Below are positions 33,758 through 44,879 of a stretch of 64,000 nucleotides of DNA, piece by piece. The DNA comes from Lunularia cruciata. Its lineage: Eukaryota > Streptophyta > Marchantiopsida > Lunulariales > Lunulariaceae. Within the stretch, counting starts at the first letter, position 1. Each line of letters starts with the position of its first letter. Under the pieces are notes generated by a model. The model did not search any database. It saw only the letters and a program-made list of their open reading frames with translations, and had not been told where the DNA came from. The stretch lies in NCBI GenBank assembly GCA_948567375.1, contig OX419757.1:15190001-15254000 (forward strand). Reading direction: 5' to 3'. The position numbers and the translations under genes are program-made.

Positions 33758-34447
33758 TGTAATACACATTTGTGCATGTGTGGTATTGTGATATTTAGCT
33801 TGGTACTACAAATACTTGAGAGATTTTATTTATGTAGAGATAAAGGATGGTTCTACATTAGTCATGATTAGCTAAAGTTAGTCATAGCTAAGATAGTGAG
33901 GACCTTACTTTAGAGGAAGTGGAAAAGATGAGCGCCACTATTTTGGATTCTAATGTGTTGACTTGGTATTATTCCTAGGTGTTTGGCTTTGAGGAAAGAG
34001 TTGAGAACTCTTTGGCCCACAAGCCTTTTTGTTTTGGATTCTTCTCTAGTCCAAGGATAACCCATGTGAAGGAATCCTTGACTTAGTAGTTGGGTCAAGA
34101 TAAGATCACATGCTAAGTGGAATATGTCCATGTGGATGGATATTCCTTTATACTTTTTGACTTGACTTGACTTTTAGCCTATTTACTTGAGTTACTATGG
34201 TAAATAGTAACTTTGGTGCATAACTATTTCACAAGTATATAAACTAGGGGTTAGGAGGTACTCATCATCCTTTCATTTGCAAAAATCTCTCTCTCATTGA
34301 GTTCTCTAATGAGCAATGCCTTGAGTCTTGGAGTGTTAGCCTTGGAGGAGTATGATGGAGTTGGGGTTCTTTGCCTTCTTAGTCCATGTTGTGCTACCAT
34401 AATAGCCATCAGAGTTTCATTTTGAGTGAGAGATAGGCCAGCTCACA
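33758..34447 (+). repeat. Element D 5' LTR (690 bp)
   Basis: Starts TGTAATACACATTTGTGC and ends GCTCACA directly before the primer-like site. It matches 57995-58654 closely. TATATAAA at 34236-34243 is a good promoter box. Confidence 0.88.
34236..34243 (+). promoter_or_regulatory. TATA box of the element D 5' LTR
   Basis: TATATAAA; the same box occurs at 58475-58482 in the 3' LTR. Confidence 0.7.
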
Positions 34448-34470
34448 TTTTTGGTTCTGTTGTTGGGACC
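34448..34470 (+). promoter_or_regulatory. Element D primer-binding site, Athila/Tat-like
   Basis: TTTTTGGTTCTGTTGTTGGG directly after the CACA end of the LTR resembles a mutated TGGCGCCGTTGCCGGGGA-type primer site used by Athila/Tat-class elements. Confidence 0.5.
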
Positions 34471-35129
34471 TCTCTAAAAGGTAAGATAATGTTTCTTGTA
34501 CAATTCTATATTAGACAGAAGGAGGCTATGAGAGCTCACTTGGAGAGAACATTAGGGGAGGAGAGGGCTGAAATTATGTTAGAGAACTTGGACCCATTTG
34601 TATACCTTGGAGTTCATTATGATATCTTTGAGTTGATTTTGTATATCTTGTACACATGGAGAGGATTTGGAAAGATTGTGTGAGGTGAATTGCAGATTTT
34701 GGGGATTAAGGTGATTTTGGGCAGAATCTCAAGTTTGAGATCTGGACATGAAATTTCTACACATCATACCTTAGGTTATCCTTCAGTTAGCGCACTTGTG
34801 AAATTATTATGAGAGCTACTATGCGCACTGGGCTAAACTTTTTGACAATTGATAGGGTAAACTGCTCCCGCAACTGCATGCTCTCTAGAAGATTGTACAA
34901 AGTTTGCAATTTCTTCAATTTTTAGTGGATTATTATAAAAATTTCCAAGAAAATTTAGAGCATTGTATCCTACTTGATGATACAAACATTAGAGAGAGAT
35001 CATTCTTGCTCAGATAGTTATGAGTTTTTTAAGTGAGGAAGGTTGTTTTCAGACCAAATCTGAAATATGTGTACTGAATGGAAAGATGCTTAGGCCAAAT
35101 GGCTCAATGAAAAGATTTGAAATTTATCA
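34471..35129 (+). other. Element D leader
   Basis: Between the primer site and the extra ORF. A short open frame (34426-34683) overlaps the LTR end and resembles an N-terminal piece (LERTLGEERAEIMLENL) but stops at 34683. I see no recognised domain here. Confidence 0.4.
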
Positions 35130-35707
35130 AGGAGGGACACCCTAGAGCTATGGTTAAGTGTAAAATATTTAAGAGGACTGTGACATACGAGTTGAGACAT
35201 TTGAGTGACATTGTGAGGAAGGGGCAATTCTACAAAGTTGAGATCTCATGCATGAGGAGTTTGAGAGCAACAAAACCATGTTTGAGTGTTTAGATTCATC
35301 TTGAGAACATGGAGGGTCATCAAGAGTGGAAATTCAGACTATGCAAGGTTCCCCAAGGGTTTGAGATGATTGTAAGGGTGGATTTGAGGAAAAGAGAGTT
35401 TAGAATAGAATTTGAAGAGAGTGTTGAGAGGATCCAAAGACCTACACCACTTGGAGGAAAGAGTGAGTCTAAGTGCTTTCTATGTAGAGAGAATGGAAAT
35501 AAGGCAAGCTCATGTCCATTGACCTTTGAGAGCAAGAGATTGAGGGAGACGAGAGGATTACTTGACTTGGGTTTGCATGTTGGACCTTCTTCACCAAGAT
35601 TAGGAGGGAGAAGACCTAAGACCAAGGAGTTGTGTGAGGTTTGTGTAGTTGAAGGACTTCCAAAAGGACATGAGTGTAGTGAAGTAAAACCACTTTGGAG
35701 ACCTTGA
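35130..35707 (+). pseudogene. Element D extra ORF upstream of gag, with two zinc-ligand clusters
   Basis: The frame at 35309-35707 (132 residues) continues upstream in the same frame, past a stop near 35290, to about 35130 (VKCKIFKRTVTYELRHLS, YKVEISCMRSL). It contains CFLCRENGNKASSCP, a zinc-knuckle spacing (CX2CX4-X-X4C) with Asn in the His position, and CEVCVVEGLPKGHEC, a second CX2C..HXC cluster. It lies in sense between leader and gag, where Ogre-like elements carry an accessory ORF1. I do not recognise the fold. Nucleic-acid binding is plausible from the clusters only. Confidence 0.6.
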
Positions 35708-36017
35708 TAAAGGATCTTGGAGAGAGTCTTAGTACAGCTACAAAAATACTACCACCTTCATTAGCTAGTTCTCAAGATTAGTGATGGAGATAACCTTTCA
35801 ACTTATGGATAAACTATCCATGAGGGTTTGATTAATATGCACTCTAGGATTTGATGTTGCTATAGAAATCTTGGAGCAACCTAAAACTTTTGTGTTCTCT
35901 AGGGTGGATTACTCTCAAATGGTGTTAGTCATGTACATACTCTATTAGTAATAGATTGAGAGAAAAGAAAAGATAAAAAGAAAAATTGAGAGAAAAGAAA
36001 GATAGTGAGGGGTTAAG
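35708..36017 (+). other. Element D spacer between extra ORF and gag
   Basis: About 310 bp without a recognised gene, ending in a purine-rich run (35955-36005) just before the gag Met. Confidence 0.5.
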
Positions 36018-36863
36018 ATGGAGAAACTTCTGGTTTTCTTTGGCAATGATGGAGAAGATGTGGAGGCCTTTGTGATAGAATTCAAGAGAGATTGCATAGG
36101 AAACAACAAGAGGAGTAAGAATGAGTGGGCCTCACTATTACCAGATTTCTTTGAGGATGCAACACTTACATGGTATGCGTCAAAATACCAAAAGAGAGAG
36201 AGGAGAGATGGAGAAGAAGAGTTTTGGGAGAGTTTGACTTTAGCACTCATTGAGAAATTTCTTCTAGATGAGATTTATGAGAGATTGATGAGTGAAGTTA
36301 CCTTTCTTAAACGCTCATTGAGAACTTTCTTCCAGACAAGAGTTATGAGAGATTGATGAGTGTGGTTACCTTTCTCAAGCAAGGAGACGGAGAGAAACTA
36401 AGAGTCTATGTGGATAGAGTGGAAAAGCTAGAGTTCAGATTTTACAGTGTTGAGGAAGGGTGGAGATGATATGGAGACTACTATGATTGGCATAGGGGCC
36501 ATTCTCACCAAGAATTTTGTGGGAGGATTGAGAACACAAATTAGAAGCAAGGTGAGATATGAGAAACCTTCTTCTAAGGTTGAAGCTATCAAGATTGCAA
36601 TTCGTATGGAGGAGAGTTTGGAAGGAGATGAGAGTGATTTGGTGGTGAAGGAGGTTTTGCATTCTCCTCAAGGTTATAAGTATGGTGGAACTTCTGATAT
36701 TTTGGTGACAAGGGTTGCACCACAAGTAGTAGTTGCTCTAGTTCTTGCACCCTATCAAAGGATCCACTTCAAACCATCACAGAACAACTTGCAGATCTCA
36801 AGATCAATGTGGTGCACTATGGGAGAAGAGAGAGGTGGATCAGAATGTAGGGAGAGGGCCTAG
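36018..36863 (+). pseudogene. Element D gag
   Basis: Starts MEKLLVFFGNDGEDVEAFV with the capsid blocks DFFEDATLTWYASKY and WESLTLALIEKFL (36018-36356). A 68-bp tandem duplication (36246-36381) throws the frame. Capsid text resumes at 36360 (VTFLKQGDGEKLRVYVDRVEK-like) and 36447-36863 (TKNFVGGLRTQIRSKVRYEK). The zinc knuckle follows in the next frame at about 36925-36970 (FFGCGRRGHIHRNCP). It formed the element particle; now broken. Confidence 0.8.
36246..36381 (+). repeat. 68-bp tandem duplication inside element D gag
   Basis: Units 36246-36313 and 36314-36381 share CTCATTGAGAA, TTATGAGAGATTGATGAGTG and TTACCTTTCT. As 68 is not a multiple of three, the duplication shifts the gag frame. Confidence 0.85.
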
Positions 36864-38130
36864 GAGTTATGGAAACTATCCATATAGAGGAAGCCAACCA
36901 ACCACTAATTTTAATGATATAAATTTCTTTGGTTGTGGAAGAAGAGGCCATATCCACAGGAATTGCCCAAATTCCACTTACCATGGAGGAAGGGGTCATG
37001 AGGGAGCCAATAGAGGGAAAGAGGGAGGAAGTGAAACCCAAATGCCTCCTTATCCAAAAAAAGGTAAGGGGATAGCATCCATAGATGTGGTTGAGAGCAA
37101 GTATGAGAAGGGGGAGTGCTCAAACTCCAAAGGTCTTCATTTGGATCTTTTGGCACAAAAGAAGAAGAGAGCTTGTTTTGCAGAGGATATACACTTTTCT
37201 CAAAGATTTACTCCTAGCCAAGATACTCCTATGCTTACTAGGAGCACTCGCACAAGCACTTTAACACCATCAACAACAAAGACTCCAAGGAAGAAGTTGG
37301 GGATGGAGGACTTCTTGATCTCAAAGCAACAATGGAACTACAATGTCTTGGAGGATGTTGGTAGTCACAAGGCTAACATCATAGTGGGCCAATTGATTGC
37401 TTTGAACCCTATCTTGAAAAAGGAGCTTAGAGGTGGTTTGAGTTCTACAAGGAGCAAGAAGAAGAAGAAGACTAAAGCTCCAGTATCAATGGGGATGGTG
37501 GATGCCAAACCAACACCATGGGAGGCTTGTGAATATGCCTCCAAGATTGATGTGAGAGTGAATGGTAACAACATCAAGGATACATTGGTTGATGGAGGAT
37601 CAGTAGTGAATGCCATATCAAAAAGGTTGATGAAGAAATTGGGATGATACCCTCTAGACCTTCAACATTTGTCATGAGCATGACAAACAAGCAACAAGTT
37701 CGACCAGTAGGGGTGATAGATAAGGTGATAGTTTTAGTTATGAGAGTTCAAAATCTCATGACTTTCCAAATCTTGAAGGATTCAAGCTATGAATTACTTA
37801 TTGGGAGGCCATGGTTGAGAGTCACACACACAACTTATCAATGTGACAAAGGGTACTTGAGGATTGGACCATCAAACCATAGAGTCACAATTCCTGTGAC
37901 TAACACCACTAACACTTCACATTTGGATACACCATCTTATTATTGGGAACCAAATTCAAAAGAAGGAGCTTCAAGTCTGGACACAAGCATGGAAGAGGAG
38001 AATTCCATGGAGGAGGATGAATCTGAATCTGATTTAGATGTGTATCCCTTGTGTGCTATGGATTTTGCACCTAAGCTAGAGGTTTTGAAGGACCCAAATA
38101 AATCACCATTGACACTTGAGGTGCTACACA
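36745..38130 (+). pseudogene. Element D nucleocapsid and protease
   Basis: The frame 36745-37647 holds the CCHC knuckle CGRRGHIHRNC (CX2C variant: FGCGRRGHIHRNC keeps only part of the first Cys pair), a basic linker, then the protease start VNGNNIKDTLVDGGSVVNA, where DSG has become DGG. A -1 shift at 37644 continues it as LKDSSYELLIGRPWLRVT, the ILG-like second protease block, followed by an acidic segment (SMEEENSMEEDESESD). The frame is lost near 38130 at the left edge of element C; RT continues at 55150. Confidence 0.8.
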
Positions 38131-38214
38131 ACATATATTGCTACACAACATACATCATTGTCAACATCATACATTATAGAAGCACAACTCACACATAAGT
38201 CATATACATAAACT
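38131..38214. repeat. Extra LTR-terminal segment at the left edge of element C
   Basis: About 84 bp (ACACAACATA..., GCACAACTCACACATAAGTC, AACTCTAAAGTGCCACA) match 42440-42537, the segment between the LTR body and the element C interior. Its presence outside the left LTR shows that this edge was rearranged. Confidence 0.75.
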
Positions 38215-39193
38215 CTAAAGTGCCACAATAATCAGATCATTTACAACTCAAATCAACCAAACTCAGATCAATACTTAATCTGATCCTCAACAACTTGCCA
38301 ACAATAGAGCACTGATTACAATCAAGCCACACCCACTCTAGCTAAGAGACTCCAAGTGATGCTCACTGGCTTTCTTTCCACTCTAGCCCTGAACTCAAAG
38401 GCTCAACATCAAAGAAGTGAGCTCTCTGGAGCTGCACTTCCAAGTTATACTCTTGATTTTGACCTAGGTCTCATCCCAACGGTCCCACTAAAGGCACACC
38501 CAATGGTGCAAACGGTGCATGTGACAACACGGCAAAGATCACTTTTGCGGTAATCGGGTAAGTAAAGTTTGTTCCCGCAGAGATACAATTCAGAATTGGT
38601 CAAATACAAAGTCAAAAGTCACAATGTAGTTCTTCTTGATTTCTTCTTTAATCTCTCAGGTAGAAACTACACCTAGAAGAGAGTAACAAGCTCACAATCT
38701 TGACAACTTGTCATGAATACACACACATATAATTACATCATAGCAAATTCTGTCCAAACAACTCTTGATTGTGATGATTCAGATTCTCCCGAAGACGGCA
38801 CTTCACTACAAAGAACAATTTCACCTCAGAATTGTGTTCCACCCCTCCACTAAAGGCACAACTTCCTCGATTGAAATTGCTTCACATCAACTTTGTGCTG
38901 CACTCACAAATGCAGAATACTACCAACACTACAATTCTTCTCAGATTTGTCAAGGCATTGCTCCCATGCACTTCACTCAAGATCAAACACACAGGATGAA
39001 GATCAAGGCTGCAGAATCCAACATCCACAGACACATTGACTTGCTCTTTGGAATTCTCTACACACTCACAAATACAAACATAGACTTGACAATTGGAATT
39101 AAGCTCAAGGCAATGAGCACTAAGAACAACACTTTGCTTTATCTATCTTCAGAAATATGAATACTAAACAATATTGTACTATGAATGCTCCCC

Positions 39194-39200
39194 TTAAATA
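39194..39200 (-). promoter_or_regulatory. Conserved TATTTAA box of element K copy 2
   Basis: On the coding strand, 680 bp before the element end, as in copies 1 and 3. Confidence 0.55.
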
Positions 39201-39320
39201 CTGAAGCAAATGACAGTTCTTCTTATCTATGCACCACTTCCTAACATCTCTTCCTACTTGCAGATCCCAATGGACAATCTATCGCTTCATATCTGCCTCT
39301 TCCTATCTCAAAATTGACAC

Positions 39321-42185
39321 TTATCTCGATCCGATGTCTACCTCATCATCGGCTTCCAAACCCGATGATCTTCCTACTACTTCTCCTGCTTTGAGTATAG
39401 CTAATTCTACTAATTCCTTCACTAATTCTATCACTTCTACACTAGGAACTACAATTGTACTAAGGAGAGGCTTATCTAACTCTTTATCTCCTAACCCATT
39501 CTTCTCTAATGTGTCAAATACCAAGTCCAATGACACCTGAATTCCTACTTCTGCAACATCGGGTTTCTTCTCCGCTATCACGTTATTCCGAATTCTCTCT
39601 AACTCCGAATTGACTAAATCTAATCTAAGACTAACATTGTCTTCTACTTCTAACATCTTCCGGTCTACACGCTCTCTCAATCAAATCAGCAACGTGTTCA
39701 TGTCCACATCCTTGGCTTTTCTCTTCTGAGTTTCTTGCACAAGCAACTTCAACTCATGTAGGCAGGCTTCTTCCAATCTCCCTTTAGCCTCGGTGCTTAG
39801 AATTGCTCTCAACTTCCCTGCAACTTCTCCCACTAATTCCGATGCATATCCTCAAGAGCGCTCTACCTTCAATTCTTCTCGATACATTTCAGCTTGTCTT
39901 TGTATTCCGCAGCGAGCATCTTCTTCTCTTTTGCATACTGCGTGCTCTGCAATTCCGCACTTCTGACTAGCTCTCATAATAGTTCCTCTTTTTCCTGCAT
40001 GGCTGATAACTCCCTCTGCCATGCTTGATCCTTCCCCGCTGCACTTCTCTTCAAGCTGTCCAACTCTTGCTCCATTACAATGGTCATCCCCTTCAAATGA
40101 ACATTCTTGATGTGCACATCACTCACTTCCTCCTTCATTTTGCTCAGCCACATCCCATGTTCCTTTAATTCTCTGGCTTGCCTCTGCAGTTCTTTCTCTT
40201 TAACCTCACAACTCTCTTGTAACATTGTGAAAGTCTTCTTCTTCAAGACTTCCTCCCTCCAAAGTTCTTCCATTTCTTCACTTCTTCAGACTTGTTGCTC
40301 CTGCAACCCCTTCACTTCACTTAGCAAATGCATCACCACCTGCAACTCATTCATCCCCTTCCTACAATCTTGGGGAATTGCTTTCCGATGCTCCTTTAGT
40401 AGCTCTAGCAACGGTGTGACCACTTTTGTCAAATAAGATATCCCACCGAGGTTTTCTTCATCTTTGTCACCATCTTCATCTTGAGTCTTCACCTCCTTCA
40501 TCGGCTCCTTCATCTGAAGTTGCGATCTTCGTATCTTCAGAGACATTGTTTCTGTACTTTCTTCTTCTTTACCTTTTGAACTTGGCCCCACTGGATACTC
40601 CTCCTTCTCCTCTGGTCTCGGCTTGTTCACCACCATAGTTATGCAATGACTTGCTGTTCCGGGTTCTCTGTCCACCATCGCTTGACAAGCTTCACTAACC
40701 GCCACCAATTGCTGAACTTCAGGTTCTCCCTTGCTATCACTTCCAGACTCCTCACTTTTTAAGGTGAGCTCTTCTTCTTTGGATTCCTCCTCTTGCGACT
40801 TGGTTTCTTCCTCAGACTCTAATCTCAATGATGCGTCTCTCACCATCTTTGTATTCTTCATAACCAGTCTTCGAGTCTTTCTTTGAGTGGGAGGCAACTT
40901 TGCTTCTTCAGGTTTACCGTGTTTCTTTGTCTTTGGACTGGTGACTTCTTCGACCTTCCATTGTCCGGTCTTCAAGAAATACTCATCGTTGGCTCGCAGA
41001 TGTAGCATATATTTTTGCTCTTCTTTGTCCGCTTCTCGTCGTAAGTCAAGATGAACATGAGACACCATGTGATGATGCTCCTCTACTGTCAGCAGGTTCA
41101 ACCTAAAGTAAAAGTGTGCTATGAATGGTGCAAAATAATGCAGCGGAGAACCTGTTTGCCAATTGATCACCATTTGCCTCGTTCGGTGGTGAAAGCACTT
41201 CGCCCAATTCACCTGAACTCATGCAAACATTTGGTGGAAGAAAACAGCTTGCTGCATGTTCACATATGTTGTTCATTCTGGCTTGAACATGGCCATCATT
41301 GCCCCCACGATACTTCTCCAAATTGGCTCCCAATAGGACTCCACCTTGTAGCCATTTGTAGTTCTCAAAGCAAAAAACGAGTTGCGAATTTCTGCCGTCT
41401 CTTTTGCAGCATCAGACTTCCGATAGAAGGTGATCCCCATTGGCTCTTATGCTTCTCTTCCCAATACTAACCTCCAATCCAACTCAGTCCATCAAGCCGG
41501 ATTTCCTCTCTTCCCTTCCACCTTCAGACCCTCCTCACAATTACTGGTAGCTATTTCTGCCATCACTCCCGGGAAACAGAAATTCCAATTCTATGCTAAG
41601 AAGGTAATACAAAGTCTAGTCAAGACTTCAATTCTAGCTGCTACATCTAATCTTTGAATTGCAAAACTTTGCACCGCCAGCGCATTGGCCACCTTCTTTG
41701 CCATAATCTGCTCTCTCGTTCTATGATGTTGAAAGATGATGCCCTCTCTTGGATAAGACACTCTAACTCCCTCGGGATTGCGGAAAATTTCACTCTCGAT
41801 GGGTTTCTGGACACGCATTACTGTAGGCCGACTAGTCAAAGGGATTGGAAATTTACTTGGCATATTCAACTTGTCCCTATGCAGTCACAATCTTATATTA
41901 CCCCGAATTGCAAACATTCTTTAGTCAATTTCAAATTTGACCTTCTCTCTTCTGCGTGTTGATCCCGGTCACTGTCAAGACATGCTTCTTCTGCCTCCAC
42001 TATTTCTTGAAGTGTACTTTCTTGCCACGTACCAAGTTTGTTAAACGGTCTTCGTATCTTCTACGCCTTCTGACCCAAAGACAGTGCTCTTCGGACTTTT
42101 TCCATCGTACTCTTCTTCCGAGTACCTCCATCATCGGATCTGATGTCGTCTTCTTTGGATGTCCTCCGAAGTTACTTCTATCCAT
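39321..42185 (-). pseudogene. Element K protein, copy 2
   Basis: Homologous to the copy 1 frame along its length, but with frameshifts. The N-terminal part is 42000-42185, with KKVHFKK in common. The middle pieces are 41591-41869 (EQIMAKKVANALAV) and 41103-41333. The longest frame, 40286-41212 (308 residues), starts MNWAKCFHHRTRQMV and runs through the acidic linker (EETKSQEEESKEEEL). The coiled coil follows in 39974-40273 and 39321-39680, ending EADDEVDIGSR. A TAG replaces the Trp codon before NFCFPG near 41590. Confidence 0.75.
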
Positions 42186-42537
42186 TCTTCATCCGCAATT
42201 TGATTTCCAGTGCTTACTTCTTCTCTTAAACACTAATAAATAGAGAAAAACAAAAAATGTGGGTACCACAATGCAAGTGACGGTGGGCCCTACCATGAAG
42301 TCAGTACCCTAAACACAAAATCTGACCGTTGGAAAGTAGTCTATGAGTAATTGCCAAAATACCTCTAACTACTATCACTAGAACTCTAGTGTCCAAGCAA
42401 CCTAGATGTGACACTACAAATGGCGTGATAGTTGTCATGCATATATACATTGCTACACAACATACATTGCTGTCAACATCATACACTATAGAAGCACAAC
42501 TCACACATAAGTCATACATAAACTCTAAAGTGTCACA

Positions 42538-42706
42538 ATTGGCCCTCTAGCTGGCGGTTAGGTCCCTCTAACTCTAGATAGCCATCTACTCTAAGTATAT
42601 GGTATACCTTATGATGAGCAAAGATCAAAAGGCCAGGTGCTATGGAGCCCCATTGTTAGTCGCCTGTCTACAATCTATACTATATAAAGAATGAACTAGC
42701 TATAAG
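42538..42706 (-). other. Element C 3' untranslated stretch
   Basis: Between the PHD-containing end of pol and the 3' LTR. The minus strand has AGAGGGCCAAT next to the LTR, a weak candidate polypurine tract. Confidence 0.35.
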
Positions 42707-43847
42707 TCAAGTACATCTAGGATATAACCACTGTCCTTGAGGAACCACCATGAGGGGAGGAGTCATACATGCCATATGCCATCCTCTTGAATAACTATCA
42801 CACACTAACATAGTAGTAGCTCCACCAAAAGAGCCACATAACATACACCTCAAGCCTGTAGGTACAAGTGCTAAGCTTGGATCTATAGTACCATCAATGT
42901 TTGGGAGGTGCCATGGCACACAATTGTGCACATGATCCTTCCAAAGAACACCATCATGCCCTTCTAACACAAGGACTCTAGATGACAAAACCTCATGCAC
43001 TTTCAAGATAGTGCGGCCTATCGAAACATCAAGTGTCGTCGGTGCTATCTACTATAGATATACATAGTCTCCTGGATGAAATTTACGGATCGAGGATCCA
43101 TAACCTCCTCCTCGAATGGTAGCATAGCATAAAGTATCTCTATGTTGAGCAATTGCCAAGTTCTCAAAGGCCACATGCATCACTCTCCAAAGATCTCTGC
43201 CCACTGAGAACATGCGCTCATCCATACATCTAGGTGATCCAAGTCCAAAACTACAGTAACATCTTGATGAATGGCTGCACCTTAATCTGGATCTCATCCA
43301 TAGAGTAGGAAGTAAGGAAAGAAGTATGCTAAGGAGGCCTGCCGGCTGAATTGATAGCCCATGGCCAACCAAGGTAATTGGAGATCCCATTCTCCCAAGT
43401 GGTTTCTTTGCAAACCATACTTTTGCAATCTTCTCTTCACCGTCTGAACCTTCTGCTAAGCCATCTACCTCAGGGTGTTCTCGGGATGTAGTACGATGCT
43501 CAATTAAACCCTTGTCACACAAGACCTGAAACTCTCCCAAGAACTCTGTACTGATCAGTCAAAACCTCAGCTGGTGCACCAAAATGACTAAGAACTTGAT
43601 CTAGGAACAAGTAAGTTGTCCCTTCACTAGACTTGTCAAAAATTACCACCAACTCAATCCACTTGGAGAAATGCTCCACCATCACCAAAACATACCGATG
43701 ATGTCTCACAGTCAGCGGTAAAGGTCCAGCCTAGTCCAAAATCCAACAATAACTCAATCCCATGATAGATATTGGGTGTTACTATGGCACAGGAGCATTG
43801 AATGATGCTCTAACTTGGTCACAAACCACACATCTGGCAACAAATTG
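42707..43847 (-). pseudogene. Element C integrase with C-terminal PHD finger
   Basis: Zinc-binding N-terminus: HAHEELGHFG in the preceding frame, then CVVC near 43820. Core: YVLVMVEHFSKWIELV and SHFGAPAEVLTDQ (43515-43709). C-terminal part: 43052-43540, ending PGDYVYL, followed in the same frame by two TAG codons and then TILKVHEVLSSRVLVLEGHD and CMLCGSFGGATTMLVCDSYS, GWHMACMTPP and GQWLYPRC (42707-43006). The latter is a PHD zinc finger in which two ligand Cys positions are Tyr (CDSY, WLYP). PHD fingers read histone tails, so this could act like the chromodomain of chromoviruses in choosing targets; that is inference. Confidence 0.8.
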
Positions 43848-44876
43848 CTATACCTTGGTCTGCATACCGTGCCACCAATAATGACTTTGGAGTAAGCTAT
43901 ATGTATACTTGACTCCAAAATGTCCTAGCTCCTCATGAGCATGACGGACCAATTGTAGTCTCTGAGATGGAAGTGGTACTACTCTCCCTCTACCATCCTC
44001 CCATATACTCAAAAGGTGTTTGCCCTCCAATCTGAATTGTCTGGCTTGCTGAAGAACACAATCTCTCTCCTTGGCCCCAACTATGCCACCCACAAGACTA
44101 GTGCAAAGATAGTCCATCACTAAGACGTCCCCATGAATGTCTCGTTGAACTATATCAATGTCTTCACTCTTTGGATCTGTGACCTCAATAACTCCTATAT
44201 GCGCTGAGAGAGATACCACCAAAGCCTCTAAAAATATACATAGAAAGGCCGATGCATGCCACCTTGGCACCATCTCGTCATTTGTCTCACCATGCCAACG
44301 TGCTCCGGTCTGATCTTGCTGGTTGGGACATGGGTTTCTACTCAACCCATTTGCATCATGGTTCACCACTCCAGGTCTATGAACGACCATGAAATCATAC
44401 TCTTGTAAAATCAAAACCCATTGGGCAAGCTTCCCTAAAAGCTTGTTGGGCTCCATCAACCACTTCAGTGGCTGATGATCAATGATGAGAGTGAAGGGAT
44501 TACCAAATAGGTAACATCGGAAATGTGCTACTGCCCAAATTGCTACCAAGCACTCTCCCTCATATGAACTATACTTTGCCTCTGGTGAATTGTTGGAGCA
44601 ACTAGCATAGGCAACCACAAACTTCTTCCCCTCATCACCATGATGGGTGAGCACTACTCCAAGCCCCAACATACTCCAATCAGTATGAACCTGAAATGGT
44701 CGTCCTCTAATTGGTCTCCTCAAAATAGGAGAAGATGTCAACTTCTTCTTGAGCTCTACAAAAGTTCTCTCTTGCTCATCTCCCCAACACCACTCCTTTG
44801 TAAGCTTGGTTAGCTTCATCAAGGCCTTGGCAATGACACTAAATCCTCTAACATAGCGGCGATAGAAGTTCACCAA
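43848..44876 (-). pseudogene. Element C RNase H and integrase N-terminus
   Basis: A single 342-residue open frame. RT/RH connection (MVNFYRRYVRGFSVIA), RNase H with VHTDWSMLGLGVVLTHHG, YSSYEGECLVAIWAVAHF and IDHQPLKWLM, HRPGVVNHDANGLSR, then the integrase zinc region (VRHAHEELGHFGVKYTYSLL, SHYWWHGM). RNase H shows TDWS where TDAS is usual. The frame is longer than any other pol fragment in the window, so element C pol decayed less here. Confidence 0.88.
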
Positions 44877-44879
44877 CCC

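Larger units (their letters stand above)
38520..42270 (-). mobile_element. Element K copy 2 (3,751 bp)
   Basis: TGTGACAACACGG to GGTACCACA, flanked by GTGCA (38515-38519) and ATGCA (42271-42275). The empty site is visible in the other LTR of element C at 55002-55006 (GTGCA within AGTGCAAGTGACGG), so the insertion is precise and the duplication is 4-5 bp. Coding on the minus strand, with TATTTAA at 39194-39200. Confidence 0.9.
38215..42537 (-). repeat. Element C 3' LTR (truncated), split by K copy 2
   Basis: The body 38215-38519 plus 42271-42418 matches 54712-55149. Sequence 42419-42537 ends TGTCACA, which on the minus strand gives TGTGACACTTTAG as a credible true LTR start. The first ~515 bp of the right LTR have no counterpart here. 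Confidence 0.75.
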
